This document shows, piece by piece, positions 21,858 through 30,399 of a stretch of DNA of 62,938 nucleotides. This stretch comes from a virus, in IMG/VR virus record IMGVR_UViG_3300009419_000018, positions 1 through 62,938 of that record; one strand, given 5' to 3'. The notes below the pieces were generated by a model that saw only the letters and a list, made by a program, of their open reading frames with translations, was not told where the DNA came from and made no database searches. How positions within the stretch are numbered: the stretch's first letter is position 1; every line of letters starts with the position of its first letter. A program made the position numbers and the translations under genes.

Positions 21858-24571
21858 TATGCATTCCTCATATTCTTTAATCGCATTTCGCGCTCAATAA
21901 TTGTTACTACCTCACGGGCAATTACTTGTGCATCAGCCTGCGGGTTACCACCACCATTAACATTAATTACTGGTGAGATGTTAAAAGTTGCCCCAGTTGT
22001 TAAAGTAGAAACACTCATACCGCTACCTCGCGCTGAGGAACGGATGTCAGGGTCACCCTCTGTACTAAAACCCGCATTTGTTACCGCTTGTCGGGCGGCT
22101 TCAGGGTTAGTGCTATATAACGGGTCCTTACCCTTATAAGGACCCCATGCATAGAAATTATTACCACCAGACATCTGAAAGGCGGCTTTCATATTTAGCG
22201 CAGGATCATAAAGGTCTTCATTTTTAGAAAGACCAAATTGCTTAAGACGCGCCGGACCTAGGGCACCCAGCATGTTGATCTGCATAAGACCATATGAAAG
22301 GTCCTTAGTAGAAGCATCAGGGTTATATGACCCTGCATTCCACCTACTTTCACGGTAAGCAATAGCGACTGCCTTAACTAAATTCTCACCACGGAATCCA
22401 GCGTTATATGCAAAACGCGCTACATCTTCACCAGATAACTGACCACCTGTTTTTGTCGGAGTGGAGTTAGGTGTAGACCCAGCACCACCACCTCGTCGTC
22501 TCGGACTGCCTGAGCCACCACTTAATCCAGTAGAACCAAGGAACCCACTTGCTCGGAAGGAAGAGATAGCATCAGCCATACTCATTCCTGCAAAGGATGC
22601 TGTGGTTATACCCGCAGTAGTTGTATTACCACCAGTATATGAATCACTAGTGTGTTCCGTTTTCCCTGATGGCCCACTTCCTGATGACATTGGTTCTCCA
22701 CCCCAAGGGCGTCCCTGCTTTTCATACTCAGTACGACCATTAGGGAGTTCTGCTGGCTGGACATGCCAAGGTTCTCCCATGCCCGCAAAGTGTTTCAAAC
22801 CAAAACGACCAGCGTTTGCTTGTACCCAAGCCATATCACCAGTTAAGTCAGCCGCAAGACCAATTTCGTGCATTGATCGTCCAGGGGGTGCGGCTTGAGC
22901 GCCACTTACATGCTCCCAGTAAGAACCATCCCATTCCCAGTTCTTCTTACCGTTAGCATCAGTAGGACTAGAAGTCTTACGGTAACGCGAGCGGAACATA
23001 GTTTCTTGCTCAGCCTTACTACGGTAACCTTGACCAATACCCACCTTGCCACCTGAAGCGGCAACAAGTTGATCTACGCGCTGTTGCATCGTAGGGTGCA
23101 TTTTCCCTGAACCACCTGCTGTGTTTGGGTCACCAGTTTTACCGATTGAGGGTAGATTACGCCCAGGACCTGGGTCACCCCCATCTATGGATGAACCAAA
23201 AGCAGTTGCCAACGCTCCAAGAGCCATTAGTGGTACACCAAACGCGGCGCCAGCACCAGTGGAAGACATTGCGGCACCAGCCAACATAGCGGCTGGTCCT
23301 ACTGCCTTAAGTGCACCACCAGCGATCTTACGCCCAGGTTTGGTTTCAATACCCTTACCAATAACTCCTTGGAGTCTTTCTTCAAGTCTTCCAAACATTT
23401 GCTCAAGGCTTTGGGTTGCTTTTTCAAGTTTGGCAAAATTATCCTGTTGACGACCGTAGAAGTCTTCTTCACGGTTAGTCTTAACCTTCATAGTTTCTTC
23501 AATTTGAGTAGCAAAGTTATCTTCAATACCTACAAATTGCCTTTGGGATTTACTGGAAGGGTCGTACATTCCCTTGCCGCCCTTGGCACCATATTTTTGG
23601 TTTGCCATGGCGTACTGGATAACTAGGTCCTGTGTAGCAGTATCCACACCCATGTCTGCCAAGCGGGCACGAGTGTTACTTCCTTGTTGTAATGCCCCAC
23701 CAGGATTTCTGAGGTTCATTAAACCCGATGCTCGCGCCAAGTTTTGAATAACTTCCGTACCACTACGCTGACCACCACCCGGTTTATAGAGGCTTTGACC
23801 AGTCATCATGAACATACGGTTAGTGGTTTGGGCGCTACCCAAACTAGTGAGCATGCTGGTAACACCCTCAGCACCAAGGCTGTACCCCGATAATGCGTTC
23901 AGACCCTCAACAGTAGAAGCGTTACCAAGGGCGCTAATACCAGTAGATGCCTGCATACCCATTAGGGCGTTGATGCCATTTTGACCAAGGCGGTAGTTAG
24001 TTAAAGGCTGGCGATAGGCACTGCGAACACCAGCATTACTGAGACCAGTAATCTGCTGGTACAAGACTGACATTTTGTCAGCGGATGATGAGTATTCGTA
24101 CCCTCGCGCAATACGCGAGTCCATAGCCGAAACGCCAGCACCAACCACACTACCAACTGCGGTAGCCGCCCCAACTGCCCCCATAGCAAATGGGGAAGCG
24201 TTTTGTTGGAATACCTGCAATGCAGACATACCACGGCTACTACCACTACCACTCGCGGCTGGATTGATTGCGTACCGCGTGTTGCTACTAGTAGTAGATA
24301 CAGGAGAACTACTAACTAGAGTGGGGTGACCCTGTGATCCTGGGGTAGCACCAGTAGTAACACCACTGCTACTACCATTAATACCCTTTAGAGCCGCGAC
24401 AGCCTTGTTACCCTTAGCGGTAATTAGGTCTAATGATTTAGCAACACCATCAAGGGCACTTTTTAAAGCATTTGCTTGCTTTGTTAGTTTTGCAAGACCC
24501 TTTTGGTCACCCGAAATAACAGGCATAGACGCAGAACCACTGCTATTTCCTGAAATGTTTGGTTCTGCCAT
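21857..24571 (-). CDS. Tape-measure protein with M15 peptidase and lytic transglycosylase domains
   Basis: 904 residues from ATG 24571 (GGAGGGTAGTG upstream). The N-terminal part is Ala/Gly-rich and helical, with hydrophobic stretches (FAMGAVGAATAVGSVVGAG; AGAAMSSTGAGAAFGVPLMA). About 490-610 is an M15-type D-Ala-D-Ala peptidase domain (SMHEIGLAADL, EPWHVQP with the His/Asp/His zinc ligands). About 700-835 is an SLT/lysozyme-like domain (YRESRWNAG, LSYGLMQINM with catalytic Glu). So it sets tail length and carries two wall-cutting activities for DNA entry. Position between chaperone and hub genes is canonical. Confidence 0.85.
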   Translation of the reverse strand: MAEPNISGNSSGSASMPVISGDQKGLAKLTKQANALKSALDGVAKSLDLITAKGNKAVAALKGINGSSSGVTTGATPGSQGHPTLVSSSPVSTTSSNTRYAINPAASGSGSSRGMSALQVFQQNASPFAMGAVGAATAVGSVVGAGVSAMDSRIARGYEYSSSADKMSVLYQQITGLSNAGVRSAYRQPLTNYRLGQNGINALMGMQASTGISALGNASTVEGLNALSGYSLGAEGVTSMLTSLGSAQTTNRMFMMTGQSLYKPGGGQRSGTEVIQNLARASGLMNLRNPGGALQQGSNTRARLADMGVDTATQDLVIQYAMANQKYGAKGGKGMYDPSSKSQRQFVGIEDNFATQIEETMKVKTNREEDFYGRQQDNFAKLEKATQSLEQMFGRLEERLQGVIGKGIETKPGRKIAGGALKAVGPAAMLAGAAMSSTGAGAAFGVPLMALGALATAFGSSIDGGDPGPGRNLPSIGKTGDPNTAGGSGKMHPTMQQRVDQLVAASGGKVGIGQGYRSKAEQETMFRSRYRKTSSPTDANGKKNWEWDGSYWEHVSGAQAAPPGRSMHEIGLAADLTGDMAWVQANAGRFGLKHFAGMGEPWHVQPAELPNGRTEYEKQGRPWGGEPMSSGSGPSGKTEHTSDSYTGGNTTTAGITTASFAGMSMADAISSFRASGFLGSTGLSGGSGSPRRRGGGAGSTPNSTPTKTGGQLSGEDVARFAYNAGFRGENLVKAVAIAYRESRWNAGSYNPDASTKDLSYGLMQINMLGALGPARLKQFGLSKNEDLYDPALNMKAAFQMSGGNNFYAWGPYKGKDPLYSTNPEAARQAVTNAGFSTEGDPDIRSSARGSGMSVSTLTTGATFNISPVINVNGGGNPQADAQVIAREVVTIIEREMRLKNMRNA

Positions 24572-24573
24572 CA

Positions 24574-24741
24574 CTACCCTCCGTTACTTTGCCACCGTGC
24601 TAACTTTCCCCAGAACAGCCGTTCTCTGACGGGCATGTTCTTTATCTCGTTTAAAGAAAAACCTTTGTACACAGTGGCTATGGAGTTGTATTCCCAATAT
24701 ATATTATCAATATTAACCGAATAAAAGTGAGACCCAGTCAA
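24574..24741 (-). CDS. Second tail-chaperone frame, probably reached by programmed frameshift
   Basis: An open frame ending TAG at 24576-24574 overlaps the end of the gp26-like gene in the +1 (equally -2) frame and fills the gap before the tape measure. The encoded segment, NIDNIYWEYNSIATVYKGFS and MPVRERLFWGKLARWQSNGG, looks like the C-terminal part of tail-assembly chaperones made by frameshifting (gpE/E', G/GT). The frame is open from about 24744; the listed start is a TTG at 24741 without a good ribosome binding site. The likely shift site is CTT-TTA just before the upstream stop. Its stop lies 2 bases before the tape-measure ATG. Confidence 0.6.
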   Translation of the reverse strand: MTGSHFYSVNIDNIYWEYNSIATVYKGFSLNEIKNMPVRERLFWGKLARWQSNGG

Positions 24742-25486
24742 ACATCAATGTAATCTCCTCACTACAGTGTCCGCACGGGGCATTCACCTCCCGAGGACTC
24801 GGGCCTACTTTGGCGCTGAATACTGCACTGATAATGGTAGAACGATCCGCGATACTAAGATTCCGTGCCCATTGTTCTTTATTGGGCACATCAATCTGAG
24901 CGCAACGGGCGATCATCATGGTGTTCTGTTGGGCTGTATTTTTACCTGAACGACCAATCCGCGCACTGTCATCAGAGTTAGGGTGATTCAACACGAGTGT
25001 TGAGCCATCCCTGAGGACAACCTTGATGGGCTTGCGGGCTGATTCCTGATCTCCCTCAATTGGGAAGTCAGAATGCAGGTCAATAAGTAGATCGTTTGAT
25101 TGATTGCAATGCGGACACGAGACTTTGAATTCTCGCGTTTCACCGTATGTGGCACGGATAACCGCCAAGAACAACAAGTCCCGATCCCCAATAATTAACT
25201 CATTGAGAACTGCTGGAGTTTGTTTAACTGAGATATCACCAATTGAAACAACAACGCGCTTCAACAAGGCAAGTACATACTCGCCATAGTTAGAAGTCGT
25301 TCGGGCTTCCATACTGGAAAGGAATTCTTCATCCTCACCAGTCATTTCCCGAACGATTGCGTTTGTAATCCAATCACTTCCTAATTCAATTCCACGGATA
25401 AGTTCAACACTAGTATTGGGTGACTTAGGCATGGTTGGTGCGCTCTCCGTAGAGATAGCATCAAAACTTTGGACATTTGTTGTCAT
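24713..25486 (-). CDS. Tail/baseplate assembly protein, T4 gp26-like, with zinc ribbons
   Basis: 257 residues. GDRDLLFLAVIRATYG followed by VSCPHCNQSNDLLIDL is the pattern of the T4 gp26/tail-chaperone family, with a C-x2-C pair; a second pair, CGHCSE, lies at the C-terminus. It sits between tail tube and tape measure, where tail assembly chaperones are coded. The short reading frame overlapping its end suggests it also makes a frameshifted, longer form. Start ATG 25486 has ATAAGGAGC. Confidence 0.78.
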   Translation of the reverse strand: MTTNVQSFDAISTESAPTMPKSPNTSVELIRGIELGSDWITNAIVREMTGEDEEFLSSMEARTTSNYGEYVLALLKRVVVSIGDISVKQTPAVLNELIIGDRDLLFLAVIRATYGETREFKVSCPHCNQSNDLLIDLHSDFPIEGDQESARKPIKVVLRDGSTLVLNHPNSDDSARIGRSGKNTAQQNTMMIARCAQIDVPNKEQWARNLSIADRSTIISAVFSAKVGPSPREVNAPCGHCSEEITLMFDWVSLLFG

Positions 25487-25539
25487 GTAATGCTCCTTAT
25501 TACTTACTTCTAATGTAGCACCCTAATAGGTGTTGTGTA

Positions 25540-26142
25540 TCAGGTTGGGTCCCAGTTAATTTCAAAACCTTCATGGTTAACTGTCATCTGCTGAATCATG
25601 ATTGAACTGTTACCAGCGTTGAGGTCACCCAATGCAAAGCCAGCGGGCCATGCGTTATAGATTGTGAATTCAAGTTTCTTATTACCAGGAACAACATTGC
25701 GTCCAGCCGAACCTGGGTCAATTGCGTAACCAGCGTTACCGCCCTCTGCAATAGCCGCCGAATACGGGTGGTCATAGACCGTTACAATAATGTTACAACG
25801 GTAGTCATTACGACTGCCAGTGCTACCAGTATTGTCAGCAAGGGAACCCTGGGTCCATGAGTGCATGAATTGTTGCCAGCGCCACAATTGGTCCTGCTTT
25901 TCAAACACACCACGACTAAAAGTAATGGGGTTAAAGTCTGACTGACCAATCATCTTGTGCGGATGGGTGTTCATACCACCTTCACGATAAGGGATCATTT
26001 CGTTGGTAACGCTCAGACCAGTAACAACAGCAAAACCAAGATTACCGATACCTGTGGTAGCGGATTCCAGTTCCCCTGTTGGGATAATTTTTACCGTGAA
26101 CTTAAAGTCACGCAATGGATCGGTACGAGTTAAAACTGCCAT
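25540..26142 (-). CDS. Tail tube protein, gp19-like
   Basis: 200 residues. The N-terminus RTDPLRDFKFTVKI, then GFAVVTGLSV, EMIPYREGGMNTHPHKMIGQ and ITFSRGVF is the conserved phage tail-tube pattern (T4 gp19/Afp1 family), ending with the usual beta strand NHEGFEINWDPT. It forms the inner tube under the sheath. Directly follows the sheath gene with an 8-base gap. Confidence 0.93.
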   Translation of the reverse strand: MAVLTRTDPLRDFKFTVKIIPTGELESATTGIGNLGFAVVTGLSVTNEMIPYREGGMNTHPHKMIGQSDFNPITFSRGVFEKQDQLWRWQQFMHSWTQGSLADNTGSTGSRNDYRCNIIVTVYDHPYSAAIAEGGNAGYAIDPGSAGRNVVPGNKKLEFTIYNAWPAGFALGDLNAGNSSIMIQQMTVNHEGFEINWDPT

Positions 26143-26150
26143 GTTTCTCC

Positions 26151-27713
26151 TTAGATAGTTTCAATGGTGGTATTTCCACCAAGCCATTGACTTACATTAA
26201 TAACAATAAATTCTGCTGGGTACAACAATGACACACCGATTTGTATATTAACTTGTCCATTATCAATAGATGTTGATGTGTTATTTGTGGAGTCACACAC
26301 AACATAGAACGCCTCACTTGGGGTACGACCCTTAAGACCACCTGATCCCCAAAGGTCACTCAAGAACTTATTGAGTTTTCCAGTAATACTTGCCCACAGG
26401 CGCGAATCGTTGGGTTCAAAGATGGCGAACTGGGTTAGTTCCTTTGAGCCATTCTTGACATAGTTCAAGGTACGACGCACGGGAATGTACTTGTCAGGCT
26501 TAGTCAAGTTCAAGGTACGGGCACCTTGGATGATGATTCCAGCACCAGGCACTGCCTTAAAGGTGTTAACACCTGATTCATACAGCAAACCAACTGTTGA
26601 CTCCGAGAATGGAGTAGCAAGACCAAGAGCGTTGCGAACCTCAAGACCATAACCTGCGGGGGCCTTAGCAACCGTGCGCTCTACTTCAGTGCGGGCAAAC
26701 ATACCAGCGACTGCACCACCTGGGAATGTGTTACGAATTGCTCCGACACCAGTCTTAGTGGGGTCAGTCATTGTCAACATTGGGTAGTACATTGCGCCAT
26801 AACCTTGATTAGCGTTATAAGTGTTAGCCACTCCTGAGATAGCAACCTGAGTTGTTAATGCGGGGTCTGGGTCAATGATTACAAATGAATCACCACGGGT
26901 CTGGGCAACTGAAAGTGCTGACTTAACAATTTCAGAACGGAATTGTCCGACCGCGTTAATAATGAGAGGCTCAGGAAGGTCAACCAACTTATTAAGTGCA
27001 ACAGAGAACGGGATGTCCCAGTCCGCAGGTGCGGTTTCTCCAGCGGCGGCAGTACCCTCAGTACCACCAGTAAGTGACTTTGTAATAAATCCAGAAACGC
27101 TTGCGTTGCTATAACTAAACCCAGCAGATGCTGATGTTTGTGCCGCAAAGTTAGTGATGTTTACATATGAAGAGTATGTGTTAACAACGGTTGGTGCGTA
27201 ACGACTACTGCTTGGTGATGGACTGAGTTCATTCCATGATTCAACTTCTGCGCCATTCAAGGACACTGACAAGTTGAATGTTGGGAAGGTATTTGTAGCC
27301 ACATCCAAAGATGTGGTACCAGCAGTGGTTGTCAACGAGATGTTATTACCAAAGGTACCTGGATCAAGGGCTGTGGCGTTAAACAACGATGCCGATGCGC
27401 CAGCAGTGTTTGGCTTGTAGAACATAACCGAACTAGCAGTGGCGGTAACAGCATTAGCGTAGACAGCGCGTGATACATAACAAGCACGACCACCATTGGC
27501 AAAGAACTGGTACACGGCATAACCCAAGTCATACGCCTGGTTCAGATCACCGAACTGTGCGGTGTATGAAGACCATGAGGTAATCAATGTTGGGGTAAGC
27601 GGGCCACGAGGGTTAATGCCAACAAAAGCCGCAGTAGCGGTCCCATTGTCTGCTCGTACGATTGTCTTTAACGGAGATTCTGTTACATAGACTCCGGGGC
27701 GGGTATAAGCCAT
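26151..27713 (-). CDS. Contractile tail sheath protein
   Basis: 520 residues. The N-terminus YTRPGVYVTESPLKTI, the early AFVGINPRGPL strand-turn, and the C-terminal half with YIPVRRTLNYVKNGSKELTQ and FAIFEPNDSRLWASI match sheath proteins (T4 gp18 family). Conserved C-terminal domain follows the usual FLSDLWGSGGLKG segment. It defines the virion as a myovirus. Start ATG 27713; preceded by the tail-terminator-like gene. Confidence 0.95.
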   Translation of the reverse strand: MAYTRPGVYVTESPLKTIVRADNGTATAAFVGINPRGPLTPTLITSWSSYTAQFGDLNQAYDLGYAVYQFFANGGRACYVSRAVYANAVTATASSVMFYKPNTAGASASLFNATALDPGTFGNNISLTTTAGTTSLDVATNTFPTFNLSVSLNGAEVESWNELSPSPSSSRYAPTVVNTYSSYVNITNFAAQTSASAGFSYSNASVSGFITKSLTGGTEGTAAAGETAPADWDIPFSVALNKLVDLPEPLIINAVGQFRSEIVKSALSVAQTRGDSFVIIDPDPALTTQVAISGVANTYNANQGYGAMYYPMLTMTDPTKTGVGAIRNTFPGGAVAGMFARTEVERTVAKAPAGYGLEVRNALGLATPFSESTVGLLYESGVNTFKAVPGAGIIIQGARTLNLTKPDKYIPVRRTLNYVKNGSKELTQFAIFEPNDSRLWASITGKLNKFLSDLWGSGGLKGRTPSEAFYVVCDSTNNTSTSIDNGQVNIQIGVSLLYPAEFIVINVSQWLGGNTTIETI

Positions 27714-27735
27714 GAGTAATCCTCCAGTGGATTAA

Positions 27736-28416
27736 TTAATAGGTTTCGGTCAGGTTGGAGTTCTTATCAGAAATACTACTACTAATTGTAGCAACTCGCT
27801 TAGAGGCTACCATACTAGTAGTTGTCATTTCTGCGGACATTTTTAGTGTATACACTTTTCTAAATATCCTCTTTCGGTAACCAGCCTCCGGGTCAAGGAG
27901 GTCGGCTGTAACCCAATCAAGGAGATCAAACCTGCGGATGGTTCCATCCTCAGGAACATCTATAAAGCCATAGCGCAAACGGGCGCGACTATGAAGCATT
28001 TGAGAACTAAGTTGGCGGTCATGTAAGGCAGAGCGGGTGTAGGTGGAGACCTGGTACAGGATGTCTACTGGCACAAATTCAGTGGTAGTAACCATAGGTG
28101 CAGAACCAGCAAATTGCGTAAAGTTTTGGTGCTCACTAGGCCAGTACTGAAGGTCATTTGGACCCGTATATTGCAAAGAAGCGGCTCCGCTAGTGGAGGC
28201 ATATAACTGTACTTCTGAATGCTGACGGTCCAAGGCATGGACAATGTCAATCATTTCAATAGTAATAAATGGGTAGGTACGCTCTGTGTCACCCTCAGGG
28301 TAACGGAAGAACACCTGTACGGGTCGTGCCGCATTTTTATCGTCTGTTACGGTCATACCCGAGAAACGGGTCTTAACAGCGGCGTCTTCCGCCAACAGGA
28401 ATCCAGGGTTAGTCAT
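27736..28416 (-). CDS. Tail terminator / head-tail completion protein candidate
   Basis: 226 residues. A VFFRYPEGDTERTYPFITIE strand region is followed by a beta-rich middle, then MLHSRARLRYGF and DLLDWVTADLLDPE. This composition and its location immediately before the sheath gene suggest a gp15/tail-terminator-type protein capping the tube and sheath. No signature motif is decisive. Start ATG overlaps the preceding stop (ATGA). Confidence 0.6.
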   Translation of the reverse strand: MTNPGFLLAEDAAVKTRFSGMTVTDDKNAARPVQVFFRYPEGDTERTYPFITIEMIDIVHALDRQHSEVQLYASTSGAASLQYTGPNDLQYWPSEHQNFTQFAGSAPMVTTTEFVPVDILYQVSTYTRSALHDRQLSSQMLHSRARLRYGFIDVPEDGTIRRFDLLDWVTADLLDPEAGYRKRIFRKVYTLKMSAEMTTTSMVASKRVATISSSISDKNSNLTETY

Positions 28417-28823
28417 TCCATGACCTCGGCTAGGGCATTATCAATAATTTTAGCCAGTACATCACCGCTATTTGCCATAGAGCGAATACGACCACCAGCA
28501 CCACTATTAGGACCACCGTACTCAAGTTCCATATACTTTTGCTCAATCTCGGAGCCACCCTGTACGGAATATGAGAGCGACTGCCCATCGGCAGAGAGGT
28601 CAATTGTAAGATGCGGGGCAACTTCAGCCCACTCGGCATGCGTAGCCAGGTTAGAACGCGCTTCTTTTTCGTACTTTTTAATGCCACTTGTAACGGCTTT
28701 ACTAAACTTGTTATCCTTACCCTCAAAGGCTTGGATCATCTGAACAACCGGATCATCATCAGAGATAGGTATTAATGAGTCCCTATAAGCCATAGATTTG
28801 ATGCCAAAGGTATAGAAAGACAT
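28413..28823 (-). CDS. Neck / head-tail connector protein candidate
   Basis: 136 residues from ATG 28823 (AAAGGAGGT upstream); an upstream in-frame codon 27 bases earlier lacks such a signal. A helical part (AVTSGIKKYEKEARSNLAT) is followed by beta strands (PHLTIDLSADGQSLSYSVQG) and MELEYGGPNSGAGGRIRSM, reminiscent of HK97-gp10-type connector proteins (LEYG motif). It lies in the neck gene block. Confidence 0.6.
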   Translation of the reverse strand: MSFYTFGIKSMAYRDSLIPISDDDPVVQMIQAFEGKDNKFSKAVTSGIKKYEKEARSNLATHAEWAEVAPHLTIDLSADGQSLSYSVQGGSEIEQKYMELEYGGPNSGAGGRIRSMANSGDVLAKIIDNALAEVME

Positions 28824-28886
28824 AACTACCTCCTTTGAGAATCTAGGCAATGTACATTGAAGACGCGCATCTCCAATACATGTATT

Positions 28887-29426
28887 TTATCCTAAATTTG
28901 CTATTGATGTAGGCCAAGGAAGGTCAGAAATTGAATAAGGGGTAGGACCTGGATCATTGACCATTTCCTGTGAGATGTAGGTCTCAATACCCTCAACGAC
29001 GAGCATGACATCATCTCGGGCGCGACCACGGACTCGGTAAGACACCACGCTGAAATAGCGACCGTCATACTGGAACATGTCGTTCAAGCGGTTCTGATAC
29101 TCCCAAGGAGCAGTAATACCAGCGGCTCGGAAGTCGTCAATGGACGCCACGAAGTTAGTCAATTGAGTAGGCTGACGACCTTCAGGAATAGCGCGCTTTT
29201 GGTCCTCAGATTCAGTAATCATTAGGACTGGGACGACTACGCCAGTCTTGTAGCGCCGACCACCATTACCGTAGGTGCCCTCATCATAGACATCGTCATA
29301 GAGGCTAGAAGCCGAGGCACTGTTACCTAGCGGTATAAACTCGTGCCATACGATGGACTCTCCAGCCTGATCGTGGTACGAGCGGTAATGCTTCCTAATT
29401 ATGGATAACTCTCTGCGGACATCCAT
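28887..29426 (-). CDS. Neck protein candidate (179 residues)
   Basis: Begins MDVRRELSIIRKHYRSYHDQ and continues with beta-rich segments (FVASIDDFRAAGITAPWEYQ; RYFSVVSYRVRGRARDDVML). It is similar in plan to head-tail joining proteins coded between the adaptor and tail terminator. Gene order is the main support: portal, scaffold, capsid, adaptor, this gene, connector, terminator, sheath. Start ATG 29426 lies 2 bases from the preceding stop. Confidence 0.6.
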   Translation of the reverse strand: MDVRRELSIIRKHYRSYHDQAGESIVWHEFIPLGNSASASSLYDDVYDEGTYGNGGRRYKTGVVVPVLMITESEDQKRAIPEGRQPTQLTNFVASIDDFRAAGITAPWEYQNRLNDMFQYDGRYFSVVSYRVRGRARDDVMLVVEGIETYISQEMVNDPGPTPYSISDLPWPTSIANLG

Positions 29427-29428
29427 AA

Positions 29429-30229
29429 TCAGAAGTACGAAATGTTAGAGAATGATCCGGTAGGAATAGCGCCATCAATAAGAACATCTGTACGAAGTTC
29501 TTCTTCCTTGATTTCATGCTCCACGATACCCGCGTCAATAGTGGGCCATAGGCGTTCAGGCATTGTGTAGTCCCCAAGTTCACGAGCACGGTACAGAGGA
29601 ACAAGGAAGTTAGTACTACGGGAAGTACGGCGGAGGGTGAATACCTCCATGCGGTCATAACCAATATTAAGAGCGACGGCGTGGCGCTTGTACTCCTCTT
29701 CCCACTGGGCAAGGAGTCCTTGTACCATGCGGAAACGCTGACTGGCTGGGATATGGATTGATTCTGAGGTCATGACATCAATGTCACGACTGAACTCAGT
29801 CATCAATGCCCATAAAGATTCACAGATTGCGGCGATGCCAATGGCATTGATAACAACAGGGGCTAGTTCTTCAATACCAATACCAGTATTTACTAGGTGC
29901 TTTTCAACGGCATGTTTAGTATAAAAACTAAGATCGGTGGGCGTAACCCATTCATAGTAGTAACCCTCAACAAGCAAGTTTGTTCCTGAGGGCAAAGTAC
30001 TAGCGAGTCGGAGCACACCATTACGGGAGTCAATTGTATAGTCGGAAGGAGCAAGGGTTGAGGCGGAGCCTGACCCCGAATGCTTGGCAACCCAAATACT
30101 GCTGGTGTCAAGGTTGATATGACCCAACTCATATGTGCGACCTACGACGGGAAAAGATACCTGAAAGAACTTCGGGAAATCTCGTAGATAGGTTCTTGCA
30201 ATTTCCTCAATATCTTTAATAGTTGCCAT
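29429..30229 (-). CDS. Head completion / adaptor protein candidate
   Basis: 266 residues. A helical N-terminus (IKDIEEIARTYLRDFPKFFQ), a beta segment (TYELGHINLDTSSIWVAK, PSDYTIDSRNGVLRLASTLP) and a helical C-terminal half (FRMVQGLLAQWEEEYKRHAV). The mixed plan and location just after the capsid block fit the adaptor ring under the portal. No named family is certain. Confidence 0.55.
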   Translation of the reverse strand: MATIKDIEEIARTYLRDFPKFFQVSFPVVGRTYELGHINLDTSSIWVAKHSGSGSASTLAPSDYTIDSRNGVLRLASTLPSGTNLLVEGYYYEWVTPTDLSFYTKHAVEKHLVNTGIGIEELAPVVINAIGIAAICESLWALMTEFSRDIDVMTSESIHIPASQRFRMVQGLLAQWEEEYKRHAVALNIGYDRMEVFTLRRTSRSTNFLVPLYRARELGDYTMPERLWPTIDAGIVEHEIKEEELRTDVLIDGAIPTGSFSNISYF

Positions 30230-30243
30230 GAATCCCTATCTTA

Positions 30244-30399
30244 CTATTGATCGCCGGAGCCTGCTCCCGGAATTGAGTCTTGTGCGGCCTGGTTAACGCC
30301 TGGTTGAGTATCTCTAAGTCGGTGAACCATAAAACCGCGCTTCAGAATGATCTGCTCCGCGGGTACATTTTCAACTGGTTCAATCGGTGTATCGCTCAT
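30244..30399 (-). CDS. 51-residue small protein coupled to the collar-fibre gene
   Basis: ATG 30399 overlaps the TGA of the collar-domain gene (ATGA); TAG at 30244-30246. The sequence has an acidic/proline start (MSDTPIEPVENVPAEQIIL), KRGFMVHRLRDTQPG, and a Gly/Ser end. No family. The overlap and the 14-base gap to the next gene support coding. Confidence 0.6.
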   Translation of the reverse strand: MSDTPIEPVENVPAEQIILKRGFMVHRLRDTQPGVNQAAQDSIPGAGSGDQ

